A DNA stretch of 64,000 bases from UBA6016 sp964568395 (GCA_964568395.1 CAZMPN010000002.1:62001-126000), one strand, 5' to 3'; counted from the first letter of the stretch, positions 51,683 through 61,065 are shown. Numbers and translations are program-made. The notes: generated from the sequence alone by a model not told the origin.

Positions 51683-53026
51683 CTACATCCAATCTATAAG
51701 TTTTGCCACTTCGTTTACTTCGAAGCATTTGACGTTTGTCTTCATGTTTTTTGGCAGCTTCGGCGTCAGCGCTTTTTTGAAGCCTTGGGACGCCGCCTCT
51801 TTGAGCCTGTTTTCTATATTTGAGACCTCCCTGATGTCTCCGGTTAGACTTACCTCCCCGATAAATACGGTCTCAGGGTTTATCGGTCTGTTTTTAAAGC
51901 TGCTGACTATCGCCGCTATTATGGCGAGGTCTATTGACGGCTCGGTTACCTTGATTCCGCCGACGACGTTGATGTAGACGTCGTAGCGGCTTAGCGCAAG
52001 GCCTAGTTTTCTCTCCAAAAGCGCCAGTATCATCGTAAGCCTTGAGCTGTCAAAGCCGTTTGTGGATCGTTTTGGATTTGGATACGGACTCTCCGAGACG
52101 AGAGCCTGCACCTCTACGGCTAGCGGCCTTGTGCCCTCCATCAGTACGGTGATGGCAAACCCCGGATTTGTAGAGTCCTTGCTAAAAAATTTGGACGAGA
52201 TGTTTTTGGCGGCTACGAGTCCGTCGCCGGTCATCTCGAATATCCCTATTTCGCTGGTAGAGCCGAATCTGTTTTTGAACGAGCGGAGTATTCTGATATC
52301 GCTACTGCCGTCGCCGTCGAAATAAAGCACCGTGTCCACCATATGCTCAAGCACCCTTGGGCCTGCTATCGAACCCTCTTTCGTTATGTGGCCTATGATA
52401 AATACTGTGATGTTGCGCTCTTTTGCGTGGCGCATAAGCTGGAACGTTATCTCTTTTACCTGCGATACGCTGCCGGGTGCCGAATCCAGTGCGCTCGAAT
52501 ACATCGTCTGTATGGAGTCTATGATTATTAGCTCATACTCTCCGCTTCCTGCTTCATCCAGTATCGCGCCTATCTCTATTTCGCCGAGTATGTAGAGGTT
52601 CCTATCTACCGCTCCGAGCCTTGAGGCCCTTAGTTTTATCTGTTGGTTCGACTCTTCGCCTGCGGCGTAGAGTATCTTTTTGTTTTTCGAGGCCAAAAGC
52701 CCGGCGATTTTTAGAAGCAGCGTAGATTTTCCAACGCCCGGGCTGCCGCCTATTAGTACGAGCGAGCCTTTGACTATCCCGCCGCCAAGCACTATATCAA
52801 ACTCATCATCCCCGCTTGGAACCCTATCTATCGCCGTCTCCTCTACGTCCACTATCGATACGGCTTTTTTTGCTTTCGGATGGGACGGCTTGTTGGCGAT
52901 TTCAAGGTCTTTTTCCTTGACCTCCAAAAAACTCTCCCAGGCGCCACAGTTGGGGCATTTGCCTATCCATTTGGCGCTCTGGTATCCGCACGCTTGGCAT
53001 TCGAAGAGAGTTTTTGCTTTTGCCAT
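51683..53026 (-). CDS. radA: DNA repair protein RadA
   Basis: RecA-related ATPase and helicase for branch migration in recombination, 447 residues. N-terminal zinc finger CQACGYQSAKWIGKCPNCGAW, Walker A GGSPGVGKST (about 93-102), the RadA motif KNRFGSTSEIGIFEM, and a C-terminal Lon protease-like domain are all present. It is second in the minus-strand tlpA-ftsY-radA-antiporter unit, three bases after ftsY. Confidence 0.97.
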   Translation of the reverse strand: MAKAKTLFECQACGYQSAKWIGKCPNCGAWESFLEVKEKDLEIANKPSHPKAKKAVSIVDVEETAIDRVPSGDDEFDIVLGGGIVKGSLVLIGGSPGVGKSTLLLKIAGLLASKNKKILYAAGEESNQQIKLRASRLGAVDRNLYILGEIEIGAILDEAGSGEYELIIIDSIQTMYSSALDSAPGSVSQVKEITFQLMRHAKERNITVFIIGHITKEGSIAGPRVLEHMVDTVLYFDGDGSSDIRILRSFKNRFGSTSEIGIFEMTGDGLVAAKNISSKFFSKDSTNPGFAITVLMEGTRPLAVEVQALVSESPYPNPKRSTNGFDSSRLTMILALLERKLGLALSRYDVYINVVGGIKVTEPSIDLAIIAAIVSSFKNRPINPETVFIGEVSLTGDIREVSNIENRLKEAASQGFKKALTPKLPKNMKTNVKCFEVNEVAKLIDWM

Positions 53027-53029
53027 CGC

Positions 53030-53908
53030 TTAGTCTTTGAAGATTGCGCCGACAAATTCGTCGACGAAAGTTTTCGTATCGAACAGCTCTATGTCGTCCG
53101 GTTTTTCGCCGACACCGACGTATAGTATAGGAAGTCCAAGCTCTCTTACTATCGAGAATATAGCGCCCCCTTTTGCGGTTCCGTCAAGCTTGGTTACTAT
53201 GACCGCGTCAAGGCCTACCATCTCGTTAAACGCTTTTGCCTGATTGATTGCCGAGCTACCGGCCGTCGCATCTATAATGGCTATTTTCCTGTGAGGCGTT
53301 CCAGGCATAGCTTTTTCGCACACCCTGACTATCTTTTTGAGCTCTTCGGCCAGATTCGTTTGCGTATGGAGTCTTCCGGCCGTGTCTATGATGGCGTAGT
53401 CTATGCCTTTCGATATGGCGGAATTTATCGTGTCGTAAGCGACGCTAGATGGGTCTGCCCCTATCTTCGACGTGACGGCTTGAGCGCCGAGTCTGTTCGC
53501 CCAGATGCCTAGCTGCTCGACAGCCGCAGCGCGAAACGTATCCCCGGCCCCCAGCATTACGCTTTTGCCGTCTTTTTTCGCGAGGTTTGCCAGTTTTGCT
53601 ATCGTCGTAGTCTTTCCGGCTCCGTTAACACCTATTATGAGGTCTACGAAAGGTTTCGCCGAGTAGATCTCTTTCGCCGGTTTGATATGCTTATCCAAAA
53701 AGACGGACGTAAGCGCATTTTGCAAAGAGATTTTGTTGATGGAGTTTGGCATGGTCTCTAGCATTTGCTCGACTATTTCGTATTCGATGTCGCTGGTTAC
53801 AAGTATCTCCTCAAGCTCGTCCTTGCTTATCGTCTCACGCTTGTCGCCTATTATTTCGGTGATTGCCGATACTGTTTTTTGAAGCGATTTTTTTAGAAGT
53901 CCGAACAT
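53030..53908 (-). CDS. ftsY: Signal recognition particle receptor FtsY
   Basis: Docks SRP-ribosome complexes at the inner membrane. 292 residues consisting of the NG domain only: G1 GVNGAGKTTTIAKLA, DTAGRLHT (G3) and TKLDGTAKGG (G4). The acidic A domain of E. coli FtsY is missing, as usual in this group. It lies four bases after the TlpA-like gene. Confidence 0.97.
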   Translation of the reverse strand: MFGLLKKSLQKTVSAITEIIGDKRETISKDELEEILVTSDIEYEIVEQMLETMPNSINKISLQNALTSVFLDKHIKPAKEIYSAKPFVDLIIGVNGAGKTTTIAKLANLAKKDGKSVMLGAGDTFRAAAVEQLGIWANRLGAQAVTSKIGADPSSVAYDTINSAISKGIDYAIIDTAGRLHTQTNLAEELKKIVRVCEKAMPGTPHRKIAIIDATAGSSAINQAKAFNEMVGLDAVIVTKLDGTAKGGAIFSIVRELGLPILYVGVGEKPDDIELFDTKTFVDEFVGAIFKD

Positions 53909-53912
53909 CCGT

Positions 53913-54455
53913 CTATCGCCCTATCGTCTTTAAAAGATCTTGCTCGATTATCTCCTTTGGCGTAGCTCCCGGATAAAACGCCCTCTGCTTGCCGCTTTTG
54001 TCAAACATATACATAGTAGGAAAACCTTTTACTCCGAACACTTCGGCGGCTTCGAAGTTTGCCGGAGAGTTCGATACGAAATAGTTGATTTTATGCTCAT
54101 TTATAAACGCCGATACATCTTCGTTTTTCTTGTTCTCTTCAAGCAGTACGGCTACCACGGCGAATTTATCCCTGTATTTTTCTTGAAGCTCGACAAGATG
54201 CGGTATCTCCGCCTTGCACGGAGGACACCAGGTGGCAAAGAAGTTTAGGAGTACCATCTTCCCTTCCGCTCCCTGAAAAGTAAAGCCCGTACCGGTATTT
54301 ACCATCGTAATTTTCTGCCCGTCTATAGATGTAAGCTCTATGTTTTTGACAAGATTTTTCGTGCTCACAAGAGAGTTCGCGTCGCCCTTCTTGTCGCAAC
54401 CCGTGAAAAGAAATAATGAAATACCAATTAGTCCAATCGAGATTATTTTTTTCAT
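53913..54455 (-). CDS. TlpA-like thioredoxin lipoprotein
   Basis: A 180-residue periplasmic thiol-disulfide protein. Lipobox LFTGC (Cys20), then a thioredoxin fold with the active site TWCPPCK and a cis-Pro at KGFPTMYMF. It probably works in reducing apocytochrome or other periplasmic cysteines. Position upstream of ftsY-radA matches C. jejuni. It diverges from the 5-FCL gene over 78 bases with a TATAAA-like sequence but no clear promoter. Confidence 0.93.
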   Translation of the reverse strand: MKKIISIGLIGISLFLFTGCDKKGDANSLVSTKNLVKNIELTSIDGQKITMVNTGTGFTFQGAEGKMVLLNFFATWCPPCKAEIPHLVELQEKYRDKFAVVAVLLEENKKNEDVSAFINEHKINYFVSNSPANFEAAEVFGVKGFPTMYMFDKSGKQRAFYPGATPKEIIEQDLLKTIGR

Positions 54456-54533
54456 TTTTAGTCCAATTTTTGTTTTTACAGCCGAAAGATTATAAACTTT
54501 AAGGGCTTAATTCAGTGGAGTTCGGAGGATTTT

Positions 54534-55223
54534 TTGCAAGATAAAAAAACGGTTTTTAGGCAGCAGTGCAAAAAGCGGTTAAATGATGCCGCAAAAAAAG
54601 GCGTCTATTGCAAAGATAAGAGCTTTGCAAAAATTCTTTTGAGTTTTCTATCCGGAAGCGATTTCAAAAATATTCTACTATTTTTGCCACTTTCTATGGA
54701 ACCAAGTGTCAAAATAGTGGTAAAAAAATTACTTGCGCACAAAAAACGCATTTATATCCCCTTTATAGAGGATATTAATTTTAAGATAGTAAAATACAGG
54801 TTGCCTTTAAAACAAGGCGCTTTTAATATCTTGAGTTGTAATAATTCCCTTGAATTTATAAAAAAAATTGATATAGCGATAGTTCCTGCTTTGGGCGTCG
54901 ATTGCGGCTTCAGAAGAATCGGATTCGGCAAAGGTATGTACGATAGGTTTTTCGGCGCGCTCGGCTATAGGCCGCATATGATTTTCGTACAAAGAAGCTT
55001 CTGTTTTTCAAAAGAGAGCATAGGCGAGCCGCACGACGTATATTGCGACTATCTAGTATTACCAAATAAAATTTTCGTAAAAGGCAGACTAAAAAATGCT
55101 TACAACAGCGTTAACGGTTACGGCCGCCGCAATCTCATCGGGAGTGGCGGGATTTTTAATAGCAAAAAAAATAGATTCGGCAAAATATCAAATTTACGTA
55201 GAACAGTCAAAATCAAAAGCTAG
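54534..55223 (+). CDS. 5-formyltetrahydrofolate cyclo-ligase family protein
   Basis: ATP-dependent conversion of 5-formyl-THF to methenyl-THF. 229 residues starting at TTG behind a GGAGG site. Family motifs: LPLSMEPSVKIVV, IVPALGVDCGFRRIGFGKGMYDRFF and the late CDYLVLP. Residues from about 188 on are read through the first 128 bases of rny in another frame and look unlike the family, so the stop seems to have shifted downstream. Basic residues dominate this tail. Confidence 0.85.
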   Translation: MQDKKTVFRQQCKKRLNDAAKKGVYCKDKSFAKILLSFLSGSDFKNILLFLPLSMEPSVKIVVKKLLAHKKRIYIPFIEDINFKIVKYRLPLKQGAFNILSCNNSLEFIKKIDIAIVPALGVDCGFRRIGFGKGMYDRFFGALGYRPHMIFVQRSFCFSKESIGEPHDVYCDYLVLPNKIFVKGRLKNAYNSVNGYGRRNLIGSGGIFNSKKNRFGKISNLRRTVKIKS

Positions 55224-56664
55224 AGCCATAGAACACGAAGCCGAGCTAAAACTGGAAGGAATAAAGGCAAAAGAGGTAAATCTGGAGCTTGAGTCCAGAA
55301 AGAAACTAGAGCTTGAACTTGCGAAGCTAAAAAACGAGTACGATACAAAGCAGCACGTCCTTGCCAAAAAAGAAGAGAGCCTATCTGAAAAGATAAAAAG
55401 CGAAATCAAAAATATAGATGCGCAAAAAAAAGAGATAGACGCCTTAAAACAGGATATCGTCTCCAAAAAAGAGGAGCTTGAGAGGCTAAGAAAAAATTAT
55501 GAGGCAAAAGCCGAGGAGGCGCTAAGAATAGCCGAAGCGGGAGCTGGTCTTACCAGACACGAGGCCAAGGAGATAGTGCTAAAAAGAACGGAAGAGCTTT
55601 GTCGCGAGGATATAACGCATATAGTAAGACGCTATGAAGCCGAGGCAAAAGCGGAGGCCAGAAAAAGAGCGAACTATATAATAGCGCAGGCTACCACCAG
55701 ATATGCCGGGGAGTTTGCGGCGGAGAGACTGATAAACGTAGTGCCGATAAACAGCGAAGAGATAAAAGGGCGCATAATCGGCAAAGAGGGTAGGAATATC
55801 AAAGTGCTCGAGATGCTGCTCGGTGTCGATATCATAATAGACGATACGCCAAACGCGATAATAGTCAGCAGCTTTAATCTTCTAAGAAGGGCAATAGCTA
55901 CAAAGACGCTCGAGCTTCTGATAGAGGACGGCAGGATACAGCCCGCAAAAATAGAAGAGATATATGAAAAAGTCAAGCGTGAATTTGACGAGAAGATGTA
56001 CGAAGAGGGTGAAAATATTGTTATGGATCTAGGCGTTGGGCCTATGAATCCAGAGCTCATCAAGCTAATCGGAAGACTAAAATATAGAGCCAGCTATGGG
56101 CAAAACGCATTGGCGCATTCGCTAGAGGTCGTTCATCTGGCCGGGATAATAGCGGCGGAGCTCGGCGGGGACGAAGCGCTTGCGAAAAGGGCGGCGCTTT
56201 TGCACGATATAGGAAAAGCGCTAACGCATGACTACTCCGGAAGCCACGTGGATCTGGGAGCCGATATATGCAAACGTTATAAAGAGCACCCGGTCGTCAT
56301 AAACGCCATTTATGCGCACCATGGCCTGGAGGAGGTAAAATCGATAGAGTGCGCCGCGGTTTGCACTGGCGACGCCCTGTCCGCCGCTAGACCAGGCGCT
56401 AGGCGTGAGGTGCTTGAGAGCTTCTTAAAAAGGGTAGAGGAGCTTGAAAAAATAGCGCTTGCGCATAACGGTGTCAAAAACGCTTACGCTATCGCCGCAG
56501 GTAAAGAGATAAGGGTGATAGTGAACGCCTCTTTGGTAAACGACGATGAGTCCACTCTGATAGCTAGGGAGATCGCCTCTGAAGTTGAAAAAAGCGTACA
56601 GTATCCAGGCGAGATAAAAATCAGCGTAATTAGGGAAACCAGGGCGATAGAGTTCGCTAGGTAA
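55096..56664 (+). CDS. rny: Ribonuclease Y
   Basis: Membrane-anchored endoribonuclease that starts mRNA decay. 522 residues: one N-terminal membrane segment (residues 1-22), a long coiled coil (about 30-185), a KH domain (NSEEIKGRIIGKEGRNIKVLE) and an HD domain with LLHDIGKALTHD and the metal-binding His-Asp. The start lies inside the 5-FCL gene in a different frame. The last eight bases overlap the end of the DUF309 gene. Confidence 0.96.
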   Translation: MLTTALTVTAAAISSGVAGFLIAKKIDSAKYQIYVEQSKSKARAIEHEAELKLEGIKAKEVNLELESRKKLELELAKLKNEYDTKQHVLAKKEESLSEKIKSEIKNIDAQKKEIDALKQDIVSKKEELERLRKNYEAKAEEALRIAEAGAGLTRHEAKEIVLKRTEELCREDITHIVRRYEAEAKAEARKRANYIIAQATTRYAGEFAAERLINVVPINSEEIKGRIIGKEGRNIKVLEMLLGVDIIIDDTPNAIIVSSFNLLRRAIATKTLELLIEDGRIQPAKIEEIYEKVKREFDEKMYEEGENIVMDLGVGPMNPELIKLIGRLKYRASYGQNALAHSLEVVHLAGIIAAELGGDEALAKRAALLHDIGKALTHDYSGSHVDLGADICKRYKEHPVVINAIYAHHGLEEVKSIECAAVCTGDALSAARPGARREVLESFLKRVEELEKIALAHNGVKNAYAIAAGKEIRVIVNASLVNDDESTLIAREIASEVEKSVQYPGEIKISVIRETRAIEFAR

Positions 56665-56968
56665 TACTAAAGCCGATATTCAAAGCGGTCTCCTCCGCCG
56701 TTTTGAATGCTTCCTTTAAAAAGCCGTACTTCTGATTCGAGCCTTCAAATTTTGTTCTTGCCTTCAAGAAAGCTTCCCACGGTTTTGAATAATCGCCGAT
56801 TTTCCTTCTTTTGATCTCAAACGCTACGGACGCGTTTATTAACCCTTTCAAAAGCGCTCTTAACTCCTGGTCGCTCTCATATCTCCATCTATATTCGAAT
56901 GCTTCGTGCGCTTCGTAAAATCTGCTGTTTTCCAAGTGCTCTATATATTTATCGCTCTCATTAATCAT
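56657..56968 (-). CDS. DUF309-domain protein
   Basis: A 103-residue helical protein. The FYEAHEAFEYRWR segment (near residues 17-29), with its HE-x2-E-x3-W-like pattern, and LLKGLINASVAF are the family signature. Function is unknown; a metal or ligand site made of His and Glu is likely. It converges with rny and diverges from the J-domain gene. Confidence 0.88.
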   Translation of the reverse strand: MINESDKYIEHLENSRFYEAHEAFEYRWRYESDQELRALLKGLINASVAFEIKRRKIGDYSKPWEAFLKARTKFEGSNQKYGFLKEAFKTAEETALNIGFSIT

Positions 56969-57044
56969 TGTCGGATTTTACAAAATATATGTAAAACAAG
57001 GAACATTTTTTGCTAGTAATTTGTAAAAAATCGGAGCATTTTGA

Positions 57045-57878
57045 GTGAAGAGCCAGGTTTTTGCTATTAGCCATACCGAAAACATGATACTCGCGAGAGT
57101 CGATGCGAACGATGCGGCATACTCTTCATACATCAAAAGCTATATACAAAAAAACTTCAAATTCTTTATACATCTCAAAGAGTCTATTCTCGTATTTCCA
57201 AAAACGGAAGATAGGACAAAACGGCATTTTTTTATGAGTTGTCTGCTCAATAATCTCAATAAAAGCAGAAGCGACAAGCTTTCTATGGATTTCAATCTGG
57301 ACGTTCCTTTTTTTGTAGAGTTTTCAAACTCTAAAGAGGGTTCCCTGGTCCCGAAAGTAATAGTCAAGTGCCATAAAAACAGCGTTTTTTTTAGGTTTTC
57401 GGAGGAGACGAAAAGGGTCGTGGAGTTTTTGAGAAAAAACTTTTTTGGCTCCAAGGTGGATGTGGACTACTTCCAAAGGGTGGCCAAGATACCCATAAAA
57501 AGCAAAGAAGAGTACTCTGTACTTAGAAAGCTGCTCGCAAAAAAAGTTAAGTTTAGCGATTTTTTACATGTAAGGTTTACTTATAACGAAGAAGAGCTTG
57601 TAAGGCTGAACGCAAATACGAAAAGCAGGAAAAAAAGCTTTTTCTCGTGGGGCGAGGATTGCGACGCTGAATATTCTTATTATGCGGAGCTGAATTCTCG
57701 TTACGGCGATAGTTTCGAGCTTATTAGGCAGAGATATTTGGAGCTAATTAAGATTTATCATCCTGATAGAGTGTACGGCAAGGATGAGGAGACCGTTAAG
57801 AGATATACTATGAAATTCAGAAGAGTCCAGAACGCCTTTGAGCAACTGCGAAAGACGCACCAAAAAATGGCCTCCTGA
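57045..57878 (+). CDS. J-domain protein with an uncharacterised N-terminal region
   Basis: 277 residues starting at GTG behind GGAG. The last 70 residues form a J domain: LIRQRYLELIKIYHPDRVYG has the HPD motif that stimulates DnaK. The first 200 residues are basic and aromatic, with no recognised family, and may bring a specific client. No DnaK or GrpE gene is adjacent. It ends 17 bases before the convergent flagellar chaperone gene. Confidence 0.8.
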   Translation: MKSQVFAISHTENMILARVDANDAAYSSYIKSYIQKNFKFFIHLKESILVFPKTEDRTKRHFFMSCLLNNLNKSRSDKLSMDFNLDVPFFVEFSNSKEGSLVPKVIVKCHKNSVFFRFSEETKRVVEFLRKNFFGSKVDVDYFQRVAKIPIKSKEEYSVLRKLLAKKVKFSDFLHVRFTYNEEELVRLNANTKSRKKSFFSWGEDCDAEYSYYAELNSRYGDSFELIRQRYLELIKIYHPDRVYGKDEETVKRYTMKFRRVQNAFEQLRKTHQKMAS

Positions 57879-57895
57879 TGATTTAGCCTAAGTAG

Positions 57896-58138
57896 CTAAA
57901 GAGAGTCCTTGTAGTTTATTTGCGACGCATATTGCTTCATTTTTTGGATATTGTTCATATTCTCCACTGTTTTTGAGCACTCTTTGTCTAGAAGCTTTAT
58001 AGCTTCCGATACCATCGCCGCCGCTTCTCTTAGTTCATCTATATTGTTGCTTTCAAACGCTACGCTTGAAAGCTCTTCCATTTTTTTAAGATCGTGGTTT
58101 ACGATCGCTATTTTAAGCTCTTTTATATAGTCACTCAA
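57896..58138 (-). CDS. Small helical protein, FliT-like flagellar chaperone candidate
   Basis: An 80-residue all-helical protein (SDYIKELKIAIVNHDLKKME, then MVSEAIKLLDKECSKTVE). It is coupled to fliS by an ATGA overlap, as fliT is in other bacteria. It may be the FliD chaperone. Sequence similarity to known FliT is not evident by eye, so the call rests on position, size and helix content. A weak six-base inverted repeat (57882-57900) at its stop may terminate transcription. Confidence 0.6.
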   Translation of the reverse strand: MSDYIKELKIAIVNHDLKKMEELSSVAFESNNIDELREAAAMVSEAIKLLDKECSKTVENMNNIQKMKQYASQINYKDSL

Positions 58139-58512
58139 GACGACATGCTCCCCGTTACGTCTTTCCAGGCGTCTATAAGTCCTTTCGTTACCGTTATTAC
58201 CGTTTCTAGCGGTTCGGTAGTATTTTCCAGATTGGCGGAGCTAAGCAGGAATATCTGATGGCTGTAAAGCCCGTTTAGATATTCGGCGATTTCGCCGCCT
58301 TTTTCATAATTTAGAGAGTTTATTAGTTCTGCGAAAATATCTATAGATCTGTTTATCCAATAAACCCTTTTTTCTATATCGCCGTCTTCGATGGCTTTTT
58401 TTGCCTGCGCCGTAAACCTAAGAACCCCCTCGAACAACATCTGTACCAGTTTTTCCGGGGACTCTATTCTTGCGGCGTTTTGTGCGTATGCGTTTATTGC
58501 GTTGGATCTCAT
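58135..58512 (-). CDS. fliS: Flagellin export chaperone FliS
   Basis: Binds the flagellin C-terminus in the cytosol and prevents early assembly. 125 residues, four-helix type, with the family N-terminal block AINAYAQNAARIESPEKLVQ and MLFEGVLRFTAQAKKAIEDG. It lies eight bases after fliD and overlaps the FliT-like gene. Confidence 0.95.
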   Translation of the reverse strand: MRSNAINAYAQNAARIESPEKLVQMLFEGVLRFTAQAKKAIEDGDIEKRVYWINRSIDIFAELINSLNYEKGGEIAEYLNGLYSHQIFLLSSANLENTTEPLETVITVTKGLIDAWKDVTGSMSS

Positions 58513-58520
58513 TTTATACC

Positions 58521-60548
58521 TTAACCGTTAGATGACATATTGTTTATTTGCATTTGTAAGCTCGCGAATGATTGCTGAAATTTGCTTATCATTGAGTTAT
58601 AGAGGGCGTATTGGCTTGCGAGCATCTCGTATTTTTGGTCAAGTCTGGATGTTGCGCTCTCTAGGCTCTTGTTTTGTGTGTCAAGCTGGCTTTGCAACGA
58701 GTTGCTAAACAAATTCAGGCTCGAGTTGGTATTCGTCACTATTGAGGCAAGCTTTTTGTTCAGCTGCGAGAATATACCGTCTTCAGTCGTCGTTGAGCCA
58801 ACGGCGACCATAAGCTTATTCATGGGAGCCGATACGGTAGATGACGAAGAAAGCCCGGACGCCAATGCCCCATTTGCATTTGTCTCAAGCTCTATCTTAC
58901 CGTCCGTCAAGCTTTCTAGCATCAGTTTGCCGTTTCCGTCTGTATACGCTTTAACTCCCGTGGCATCCGTCTGTTTGTTTATTTGGGTAACGAACAGCTG
59001 TGCGTTTTGTTCGGCTGTATTCGTAGATGACGTATTTACGCCTATAATACTGACGCCGTTAATAACAATATCGCCAAAACCGCCCACCGTGTCGGTCGTA
59101 GTGGCGCTCATTAGAGCCGTATATTTTGCGTTTTTTACGGTTGACGAACCTCTGAAGAGAGCTTCTAGTGCGGACGGATTTTCGCTTAGCTTGCTGTTTA
59201 GCGTCGTCATATCGACGGACAGCATACCTGTCTTATCTAGACTAAAGCCGTAATCCATTAATGATGCGCCGTTTTTTGATTGGGACGTAATAATGGATGC
59301 GAATGTGCTATATAGCGACGCTACGTCCGACACTCCTTGCAGACTGCCTGATTTTTTCGTATCGCTGTTATATGCCGTCAAATCTTTTATCTTGGAACTC
59401 GCAGAGTTGAATGCGGATACGAATGTATTCACAAGGTCTGGAATGCCTGTTGTGTCTTGCCTGATAGATAGATTGACGTTGGATGAGGTAACTTTGTTTA
59501 AGCTAATCGTCGCGCCGGTAATGATATCGGTAATAGAGTTTGTGGATCTCTGCATATTGATGCCGTTAAACGTAAACTTGGCATCCTGAGCGGCTTGCAG
59601 CGCCGTAGCCGTAGTCGTATTTGTTCCATCGGACGCCAAAAGGCCGGTCGTCGCTGCCGCCCCGTTTGCGGTGACGAGCTCTATTTTGCCGCCGCTACTA
59701 TTTTTCAGCACTAGTTTTCCGCTACCGTCTATCTCTGCGCTAACGCCCGTATCCGTAGTTTTCAGATTTATCGCGTCCCTGATCGCCGTTGCGCTATCTG
59801 CCGCATTTTTACCGCTTATCGATATTGCCCCGATACTGATGCCGTTTATTTTTATATCGCCGGCCGCTATGTCGGTCATCGTCGCCGTATTGTCTGGCAC
59901 TGCGCTATTGCCGGTAAACGTAGGCACAAGCCCGGTATTGAGACCGACGCCTTCCGTTACTTTAATTGTACTGGCCGCTCCGGTATCTTTGCTTTTCAAG
60001 ACCATAACATACGGATTCGAGCCTACCCCTGTGTTTAGAGTCGACGCCGAAATCGCGCCTTTTGTAGAGTCGTTAATTTTCTGGGCAAGCTGTTCAAGCG
60101 TAGTCCCAGCCGCTACGTCGATATTATAGGTAGAGCCGTTCGCTTCCAGTTTTAGCGTCGTGTTTGTAAGGGTGACGGTGGAAGTCGACGCCGCAAAACC
60201 GCTCGATTGGATAACGTGATTTTGGGCAAGCTGGCTTACCGTCATAGTTATATCTTGCGTTTGCACGCCGTCGCTCGCGCTTATGCCTATGGCTGTATCG
60301 GTAGAAGTCGAGCTTCTTTTGAGGTATGTGGTATCGCTTGATAAATCCATCGCCGCAGATTTGAATGATGATAGTGAAACTATAAGCGACGATAGATCGG
60401 ACTGCTGCGTCTTGATTTTATTGATAGAGGTGTTGATCGGATTAATTACCGCGCTTTTTTCCGCCGCCTTTAGTTTGTCGACCAAATCTGCGTTGAGCGC
60501 ACTGCTTCCGGTTGATAAAACTCCGAGCGAGCTTACTGTTCCAGCCAT
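58521..60548 (-). CDS. fliD: Flagellar cap protein FliD
   Basis: Hook-associated protein 2 that caps the filament and folds flagellin. 675 residues. The N-terminal VSSLGVLSTGSSALNADLVDKL and C-terminal helical DTQNKSLESATSRLDQKYEM and FASLQMQINNM are typical of FliD ends. Two related IN-type modules (about residues 228-304 and 489-566, each with INGxxIG and a GKLxLxS-GKIEL pattern) are inserted in the centre. It is second in the flaG-fliD-fliS unit. Confidence 0.95.
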   Translation of the reverse strand: MAGTVSSLGVLSTGSSALNADLVDKLKAAEKSAVINPINTSINKIKTQQSDLSSLIVSLSSFKSAAMDLSSDTTYLKRSSTSTDTAIGISASDGVQTQDITMTVSQLAQNHVIQSSGFAASTSTVTLTNTTLKLEANGSTYNIDVAAGTTLEQLAQKINDSTKGAISASTLNTGVGSNPYVMVLKSKDTGAASTIKVTEGVGLNTGLVPTFTGNSAVPDNTATMTDIAAGDIKINGISIGAISISGKNAADSATAIRDAINLKTTDTGVSAEIDGSGKLVLKNSSGGKIELVTANGAAATTGLLASDGTNTTTATALQAAQDAKFTFNGINMQRSTNSITDIITGATISLNKVTSSNVNLSIRQDTTGIPDLVNTFVSAFNSASSKIKDLTAYNSDTKKSGSLQGVSDVASLYSTFASIITSQSKNGASLMDYGFSLDKTGMLSVDMTTLNSKLSENPSALEALFRGSSTVKNAKYTALMSATTTDTVGGFGDIVINGVSIIGVNTSSTNTAEQNAQLFVTQINKQTDATGVKAYTDGNGKLMLESLTDGKIELETNANGALASGLSSSSTVSAPMNKLMVAVGSTTTEDGIFSQLNKKLASIVTNTNSSLNLFSNSLQSQLDTQNKSLESATSRLDQKYEMLASQYALYNSMISKFQQSFASLQMQINNMSSNG

Positions 60549-60565
60549 TTTAAATCCTTTTTTAT

Positions 60566-60946
60566 TTATGCTTTTTTATCGAATATAATGCCTATTATCT
60601 CCCTCATCTTAGCCATTAGGGATATGGCTTCATCGGAGGGTATTTTTCTTAAAAGCTTGTTCGAGTCTTTTTCATATACGGATACGAACATCTCGCCAAT
60701 CTTATCTTCAAAACCGAATTTTACGTTGATATTAAGAGGATTCATCTCTTTATTCAAATCTTCTGTAAGCTTTACCAGCTCCTGTTTTAAATCGTCATGC
60801 TTCTTTTTGCTTGCCGCATCGTCGCTCTCTTTTTGTACCGCGGTAGCCGAACTGCTTTTGACACTCTCGGTTCGTGTTTCGTGTAAAGCAGATTTCATTC
60901 CGCTTTGAAGAGCAAAATCCGGAGCCGTAATATTTTGGACTTCCAT
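60566..60946 (-). CDS. flaG: FlaG family protein
   Basis: A 126-residue protein: the N-terminal half is polar and Ser/Lys-rich, the C-terminal half matches FlaG, with LNINVKFGFEDKIGEMFVSV and LLRKIPSDEAISLMAKMREI. FlaG limits filament length in Campylobacter. It is first in the unit flaG-fliD-fliS-fliT-like. Confidence 0.92.
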   Translation of the reverse strand: MEVQNITAPDFALQSGMKSALHETRTESVKSSSATAVQKESDDAASKKKHDDLKQELVKLTEDLNKEMNPLNINVKFGFEDKIGEMFVSVYEKDSNKLLRKIPSDEAISLMAKMREIIGIIFDKKA

Positions 60947-60994
60947 TATCTTAATCCTTCTTCTTTATAAAAGACTACTCTAAATTTGGAAATT

Positions 60995-61021
60995 AAATCG
61001 ACATAAGTTATTAAAATTTGA
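60995..61021 (-). promoter_or_regulatory. Possible sigma28 promoter of flaG-fliD
   Basis: Minus strand TCAA, 15 bases, GTCGATTT, against the TAAA-N15-GCCGATAT consensus: right spacing, with a few mismatches. It lies about 50 bases before the flaG ATG. Confidence 0.4.
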
Positions 61022-61065
61022 ATTAAGCTAAAATCACTGTTAAAATTCATACGAGGCCGACAGTT

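Noticed and set aside
58669..59253. Open frame of 194 codons on the plus strand
   Set aside because: Antisense to fliD; composition is a shadow of its Thr/Ser-rich repeats, with no ribosome-binding site or family match.
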